Source of the DNA: Gemmatimonadales bacterium
GTDB taxonomy: Bacteria > Gemmatimonadota > Gemmatimonadetes > Gemmatimonadales > GWC2-71-9
Length of the DNA: 8,846 bases
Reading direction: 5' to 3'
NCBI GenBank assembly: GCA_030601605.1
Contig: JAUVTI010000077.1
Coordinates: 1-8,846 of the forward strand
In this document: piece after piece, positions 5,219-8,846 of the stretch
How positions within the stretch are numbered: position 1 is the stretch's first letter
Layout: each line of letters begins with the position of its first letter
Made by a program: the position numbers and the translations under genes
Notes under the pieces: generated by a model
Databases searched by the model: none
Told to the model about the DNA's origin: nothing
What the model saw: only the letters and a program-made list of their open reading frames with translations

Positions 5219-7087
5219 ATGATGCGAACGATGCGCGGAATCGCGCCCTGGATCATGGCCATCGTGGCCGTGAGCTTCGTCGGCTGGATGGTGTTCGAGT
5301 GGGGCATGGACGCCACCGGCCAGAGGAGCAGCGGGGTCAGCGATGAGGCCGCGCGCGTGAACGGCCACAAGATCGACTACCCGACGCTCTCGGCAGCGGT
5401 GCGCAACGTCTCGGAGCAGCAGCGGCTGGCTGGGGCTCCCACGCCGACCACCCTCGAAGAGCAGCGGACCCTGGAAGACGAAGTGCTGGAGCAGTTGATC
5501 CAGCAGATCCTGCTCGAGGGAGAGTACAAGCGGCGCGGCATCACCGTCACGGACAACGAGATCCGGCAGTTGATGCTCAACGCGCCCTTCCCCGAGATCC
5601 GCAGCATCCCGGAGTTCCAGACGGAAGGCGAGTTCGACCTCGCCAAGTACCGGCGCTACCTGGGCTCGGGTGCGGATCCCAACTTCGCGCTGGCGCTGGA
5701 GGCGCGCTACCGCGAGGAGCTGCCGCGCATCAAGCTGATGGAGCAGTTGACCGAGGACGTGTACGTCTCCGACGCCAAGCTGTGGCAACTGTTCCGCGAC
5801 CAACACGATTCGGCCACCGCCACAGTCGTCGCGATCCTGCCACAGATGGTGGTGGGCAGCGCGCAGCCCGACGTTTCGGACGAGGCCCTGAAGCGCTACC
5901 ACCGCGAGCACAGAGACGAGTTCGAGCGGCCCGAACAGGCGTACCTCAGCCTGGTCGCCATCTCGCGGCGGGCGTTGGCATCCGACTCGGCAGCCGTCCT
6001 GGAGCGCTCCCAGTCAATCAGGCAGGAGATCCTCGACGGCACCGATTTCGAAGCCGTGGCCGCGCGCGAGTCGGCCGACTCGTCCAACCGAGCGGTGGGC
6101 GGTGACCTGGGCGAGGTCCGGTGGGGCGCCTTCGTGCCCCCGTTCGAGCAGGCCGTCCGCAACCTGCGACCCGGCGAGCTCTCCGAGCCCGTGCTGACGC
6201 GGTTCGGCTATCACCTGATCCAGCTCGAGTCGAAGTCCGACAGCGGCTTCCACGCCAGGCACATACTGATCGCGATCGAGCTGTACGGCGAGCATCTGGA
6301 AGAGGTGGATCGCCGCGCCGACTCGCTGGACGTGCTGGCCGCCGCCCAGGACGACCCAACCGTGCTGGACAGCGTGGCGGCGCGCATGAACCTCGTGCTG
6401 ATCCAGGCGCCCCCCGTGTACAAGGGCAACCGCCTGGAGCTCTCGCAGGGCCGGTACCTGCTCGGAGACCCGGCAATCTGGGCATTCGAGGCGGCTGTGG
6501 GGCAGACCTCCGAAGTGATCGAGACGGAGTGGGCCTACTACCTGTTCAGGCTCGACAGCGTCATCCCGGCGGGCGTACCGCCCCTGGAGAAGATCCGGCA
6601 GGAGGTGGCGGCCGCCGCCCAGCGCGAGGCCATGTGGGACACGGCCCGCTCGATCGCGGACTCGGTGCTGTCGACCGTGGCCCGCGGGGCGTCTCTCGAG
6701 GCCGCTATACAGGGCTATCGGTTCACGCCTCAGACGGTGGGGCCCTTCACCCGGGTGACCCCCAGCCCCGTCCTGCGCGAGTCGCCGGAAGCGGTGGGGG
6801 CAGCCTTCGGGCTTCCCCTGGGGGAGCTGGGCGGGCCATTCGAGACGGACTACGCAGTCCTGCTCGTGCAGGCAGTGAGCCGGCAGGGCGCCGATACCGT
6901 GGCATTCGCGGCGCAGGTGGATCAGCTGCGGGCAGAGGCGGTGCAGTTGGCCCGGCAGACCCGGGCTCAGCTGGTCTTCACCTCGCTGCGTCAAGACGCC
7001 GACGTGGTGGACAGCCGCACGGAGATGAGGCGCCAACAGCAGCAGGGGCCTCAGCTGCCGTTCCCCACGGGGGGCCTCGGGTTCTAG
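5219..7087 (+). CDS. ppiD: PpiD-like membrane-anchored periplasmic foldase (SurA-N / parvulin family)
   Basis: This 622-residue protein, close to the length of E. coli PpiD, is expected to sit on the periplasmic face of the inner membrane and assist folding of secreted proteins. An N-terminal anchor spans about residues 7-28. A SurA-N-like helical chaperone domain follows to about 230. Residues 236-338 form a parvulin domain recognised by GGDLGEVRWGAFVPPFEQAV and FGYHLIQLE, but its first strand has AYLSLVAI instead of the usual ARHIL. A second, more degenerate parvulin-like segment (345-447) begins with ARHILI yet lacks the GGDLG and FGYH parts. The remainder matches the PpiD C-terminal region, with a PFTRVTPSP segment and LRQDADVVDSRT near the end. 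Its own promoter and terminator make it monocistronic. Isomerase activity is doubtful; chaperone activity is the safer inference. Confidence 0.88.
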   Translation: MMRTMRGIAPWIMAIVAVSFVGWMVFEWGMDATGQRSSGVSDEAARVNGHKIDYPTLSAAVRNVSEQQRLAGAPTPTTLEEQRTLEDEVLEQLIQQILLEGEYKRRGITVTDNEIRQLMLNAPFPEIRSIPEFQTEGEFDLAKYRRYLGSGADPNFALALEARYREELPRIKLMEQLTEDVYVSDAKLWQLFRDQHDSATATVVAILPQMVVGSAQPDVSDEALKRYHREHRDEFERPEQAYLSLVAISRRALASDSAAVLERSQSIRQEILDGTDFEAVAARESADSSNRAVGGDLGEVRWGAFVPPFEQAVRNLRPGELSEPVLTRFGYHLIQLESKSDSGFHARHILIAIELYGEHLEEVDRRADSLDVLAAAQDDPTVLDSVAARMNLVLIQAPPVYKGNRLELSQGRYLLGDPAIWAFEAAVGQTSEVIETEWAYYLFRLDSVIPAGVPPLEKIRQEVAAAAQREAMWDTARSIADSVLSTVARGASLEAAIQGYRFTPQTVGPFTRVTPSPVLRESPEAVGAAFGLPLGELGGPFETDYAVLLVQAVSRQGADTVAFAAQVDQLRAEAVQLARQTRAQLVFTSLRQDADVVDSRTEMRRQQQQGPQLPFPTGGLGF

Positions 7088-7113
7088 CCGCCGCAGTCAC
7101 GACCGGAAAAGAG

Positions 7114-7142
7114 AAACGCCGCGGGAGGCTCCCGCGGCGTTT
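7114..7142. terminator. Bidirectional rho-independent terminator between convergent units
   Basis: A perfectly symmetrical 29-base hairpin has arms AAACGCCGCGGGAG and CTCCCGCGGCGTTT around a single G; the real loop is probably 3-5 bases. It lies 26 bp after the PpiD-like stop and 26 bp after the tatA stop on the other strand. Read on the minus strand, the stem runs into TTTCTCTTTT, a good U-rich tail. Read on the plus strand the tail is the weaker TTTCGCGTTCT. It should end both transcripts. Confidence 0.9.
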
Positions 7143-7168
7143 CGCGTTCTGGATCTCTAGAGCCGTCG

Positions 7169-7429
7169 CTACTCGGACAGCTTTTTGTCGGAGAGCTTCC
7201 TGGGCTCGCCCCCGCGTACGGCGTCGCTGGAAGCGTCGATCTGGCGCGACGACGGTGCACCGTCGTCAGTCTCGGCGATGCTGTCCTTAACCTCGCTGAT
7301 GCTCTTCTTGAACTCGCGGATCCCCTTCCCCATCGAGGACCCGATCTCCGGCAGCCGCTTGGCGCCGAACACGAGCAGCATGATGAGCATGATGACCAGG
7401 AGCTCTGTGACGCCCAAATTGAATGGCAT
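7169..7429 (-). CDS. tatA: Sec-independent translocase subunit TatA
   Basis: This 86-residue Tat pathway protein oligomerises in the inner membrane to let folded proteins with twin-arginine signals pass. The single membrane helix is at residues about 6-21 (VTELLVIMLIMLLVFG), followed by the FG hinge and the amphipathic helix KRLPEIGSSMGKGIREFKK (24-42). A charged, probably disordered tail follows. TatA is favoured over TatB by the short length and the GKGIREFKK helix. TatC and TatB are not in the window. The ATG at 7429 has a GAGGG just upstream and lies 15 bp after the DUF4321 stop. tatA is the last gene before the shared terminator. Confidence 0.95.
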   Translation of the reverse strand: MPFNLGVTELLVIMLIMLLVFGAKRLPEIGSSMGKGIREFKKSISEVKDSIAETDDGAPSSRQIDASSDAVRGGEPRKLSDKKLSE

Positions 7430-7444
7430 AACGCCCTCGCAATT

Positions 7445-7717
7445 CTAGAACAGCGATCTCGCCAGCAGATACGCCAACACGATCCCCACCAACCCCAACA
7501 GTGACACCTGCAGGGCGAGCGGCCCTACTGTCAAACTGAAGATAATCAGGTCCAAATGCAACGGACCCACCGAGGGAGTCACCGTCCAGGTGAAGAACTC
7601 CTTGGCCGGCCCCTCCGGCAGGAACCGCCGCAGCAGCGCCGAGAGGAACCCGCCCAACACGAACCCCAGGGTGAGCACGGAGATGTAGAAGACTGGTCTG
7701 CGCGGTCCGATCGCCAT
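7445..7717 (-). CDS. DUF4321 family small membrane protein, function unknown
   Basis: This is a 90-residue protein with two predicted membrane helices (about 9-29 and 71-88). A central segment with PEGPAKEFFTWTV (34-46) and LHLDLIIFSLTVGPLAL (53-69) resembles DUF4321 proteins, which are small two-helix proteins of unknown role in several phyla. The family call rests on my recognition of this pattern. The ATG at 7717 is 3 bp after the polyprenyl synthetase stop, and tatA starts 15 bp after this gene ends, so the three are almost certainly one transcript. The position between an isoprenoid enzyme and a translocase subunit suggests an envelope role, but no reaction or partner can be named. Confidence 0.75.
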   Translation of the reverse strand: MAIGPRRPVFYISVLTLGFVLGGFLSALLRRFLPEGPAKEFFTWTVTPSVGPLHLDLIIFSLTVGPLALQVSLLGLVGIVLAYLLARSLF

Positions 7718-7720
7718 CGC

Positions 7721-8710
7721 TCAGCTCTGTCGCTCGACGACGTAGGAGATGCAGTCAAGCAGCGTGTCCCGGGCGCGACAGGCGGGAAGCGCCTCGAGCT
7801 CGGCCTCGGCAAGGGCGGAGAACTCCTCGGCCCGCACCTGCGCCGCCTCGATGCCCCCACGCTCCGCGGTAATTGCGATGACCTCGCCGATGCTCCCATC
7901 GGAGGGCGTGGGGTCCTCCATCAGCGCGCTCACGGCTGCTCGCTCACGGTCGTCCATCACGGGGAGCGCGGCGATCAGGGGAAGCGTGATCTTGTGCTCG
8001 CGCAGGTCGAGCCCGGCCGGCTTCCCGGTCACGTCCTCGCTGCTCGTGTAGTCCAGCAGATCGTCCACGATCTGGAACGCCATACCCAGGCTGCGGCCGA
8101 AGCGCCGCATCGGCTCGCGGTAGGCGGGGTCCGCGCCGAGGGTGCCCACCTCGCAGGCGCCCGACATCAGCGAGGCGGTCTTGGCATCTATCAGTTGGTC
8201 GTAGTCGTCCTGCGAGAAGTCCAGCACGTCGTGGGCGGTGATCTCCCGCATCTCGCCCACCGTCATCTCGTTGGTTACCCGGCTCATAACCCTGAGCGGC
8301 TCCAGGCCGTCCAACCCGACCAGCTCGATGATCGCGCGCGAGTAGAGGTAGTCACCCATGATCACTGCTATCTGGTGACTGAACAGCGCGTTCACGGTCG
8401 GCTGTCCCCGCCGCAGCACCGAGTGGTCCACCGAGTCGTCGTGGATGAGCGTGGCCAGGTGAATCAACTCCACGACGGCGGCCAGCGTCGAGCGCCGCGA
8501 CTGCGTGTTCCCGGTCGCCTGCGCCGTGAGCAGCAGCAGCGTCGGGCGGAACATCTTCCCCCGCAGGTGGAGGAGATGCTGGTTCACCGTATCGATGAGG
8601 GGGAACTCGGCTGCGATGATCCGGCCCAGCTCGGTGAAGACCTGGTCCAGCTCCTCGCGGACCGGCTCCTGGATAGACGCGAGCGACACGGGCGCCAATT
8701 GCGGCCCCAC
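7721..8710 (-). CDS. Polyprenyl diphosphate synthase, probably long-chain (trans-isoprenyl type)
   Basis: This 329-residue enzyme adds isopentenyl diphosphate units to an allylic primer with Mg2+. GKMFRP (51-56) binds substrate. The first Asp-rich motif is DDSVD (91-95), followed by LRRGQPTVNALF; GDYLYSRA (119-126) follows, and the second Asp-rich motif is DDLLD (216-220). The residue five places before the first motif is Ala86, not the aromatic residue typical of farnesyl synthases. This favours a long product (for example a C30-C50 quinone side chain), as in IspB or HepT-like enzymes. Exact chain length is not predictable here. The GTG start at 8710 comes 2 bp after the stop of the upstream TPR gene. 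A second GTG seven codons downstream is possible. It leads the DUF4321-tatA end of the operon. Confidence 0.92.
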   Translation of the reverse strand: MGPQLAPVSLASIQEPVREELDQVFTELGRIIAAEFPLIDTVNQHLLHLRGKMFRPTLLLLTAQATGNTQSRRSTLAAVVELIHLATLIHDDSVDHSVLRRGQPTVNALFSHQIAVIMGDYLYSRAIIELVGLDGLEPLRVMSRVTNEMTVGEMREITAHDVLDFSQDDYDQLIDAKTASLMSGACEVGTLGADPAYREPMRRFGRSLGMAFQIVDDLLDYTSSEDVTGKPAGLDLREHKITLPLIAALPVMDDRERAAVSALMEDPTPSDGSIGEVIAITAERGGIEAAQVRAEEFSALAEAELEALPACRARDTLLDCISYVVERQS

Positions 8711-8712
8711 CG

Positions 8713-8846
8713 TCAGCCCCCCGCCTTGGCGAGCTGTGATACCCGATCGCTCACATCCAGGAAGTTGATGTCGATGGCGAACACGCGCTGGTAGTGAGTC
8801 AGCGCCTCAGGGACGCGGGACTGCTCCTCCTCGCACCGCCCCAGCC
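8713..8846 (-). CDS. C-terminal end of a TPR protein (start outside window)
   Basis: Only the last 43 residues are present; the frame is open to the right edge and stops with TGA at 8715-8713. The visible sequence contains LGRCEEEQ, then EALTHYQRVFAIDINFLDV, a standard TPR helix pair with the DINF loop, and ends in VSQLAKAGG. The tail Ala-Gly-Gly is unstructured. The stop is 2 bp from the polyprenyl synthetase GTG, so it is probably co-transcribed with the isoprenoid and Tat genes. The role and full length are unknown. It is distinct from the acidic TPR protein at 3269-5074. Confidence 0.8.
   Translation of the reverse strand, partial: LGRCEEEQSRVPEALTHYQRVFAIDINFLDVSDRVSQLAKAGG

Noticed and set aside
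6014..7036. 340-codon minus-strand open frame within the PpiD-like gene
   Set aside because: The plus strand encodes recognisable parvulin and PpiD C-terminal sequence. The minus frame is a shadow.
7556..8794. 412-codon plus-strand open frame opposite the polyprenyl synthase
   Set aside because: The minus strand carries clear DDSVD and DDLLD motifs and tightly spaced genes. The plus-strand product is low-complexity Arg/His/Leu with no recognisable domain.
1..8846. Defence island, prophage or other mobile element
   Set aside because: All recognised genes are housekeeping or envelope functions with uniform codon use. No integrase, transposase, terminal repeat or att-like site was seen.

Overview
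The window is a GC-rich, gene-dense piece of a bacterial chromosome carrying ordinary housekeeping genes. No rRNA, tRNA, CRISPR array, transposase or phage gene was found. The gene set (type II dehydroquinase, M24 peptidase, EF-P, BCCP and PilT in one operon; a PpiD-type periplasmic foldase; polyprenyl synthetase, DUF4321 and TatA in another) together with strong GC3 bias suggests a diderm, probably Gemmatimonadota or a relative. That assignment is an inference from gene style and order, at about 60% confidence.

Left region (1-5140, minus strand): one compact operon read right to left. It runs from a promoter near 5113-5140 through a 601-aa acidic TPR protein, aroQ, an M24B Xaa-Pro peptidase, efp, accB and pilT, which leaves the window at base 1. 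Neighbouring genes overlap by 4-11 bp or are at most 9 bp apart, so they are probably co-transcribed and in several places translationally coupled. The aroQ / M24 peptidase / efp / accB order is a widespread bacterial cluster that normally continues into accC. Here pilT follows instead.

Centre (5075-5218): a 144-bp divergent promoter region with candidate sigma70-type promoters in both directions and a TTGAC-N5-GTCAA inverted repeat. To its right, on the plus strand, is a single gene for a PpiD-like membrane-anchored periplasmic foldase (5219-7087). It ends at a strong bidirectional hairpin terminator (7114-7142).

Right region (7169-8846, minus strand): a second operon converging on that terminator. 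It holds the last 43 codons of a TPR protein, a long-chain-type polyprenyl diphosphate synthase, a two-helix DUF4321 membrane protein and tatA. Several products concern the envelope: Tat export, periplasmic folding, isoprenoid side chains, fatty-acid precursor supply and pilus retraction.

The least ordinary features are the accB linker, whose DNA is made largely of three families of tandem heptamers forming an imperfect hairpin; the insertion of pilT directly after accB; the 12-bp repeat encoding a Pro-Glu tract in the TPR protein; and the way the parvulin signature residues are split over two degenerate domains of the PpiD-like protein. I saw no convincing novel multi-gene system.
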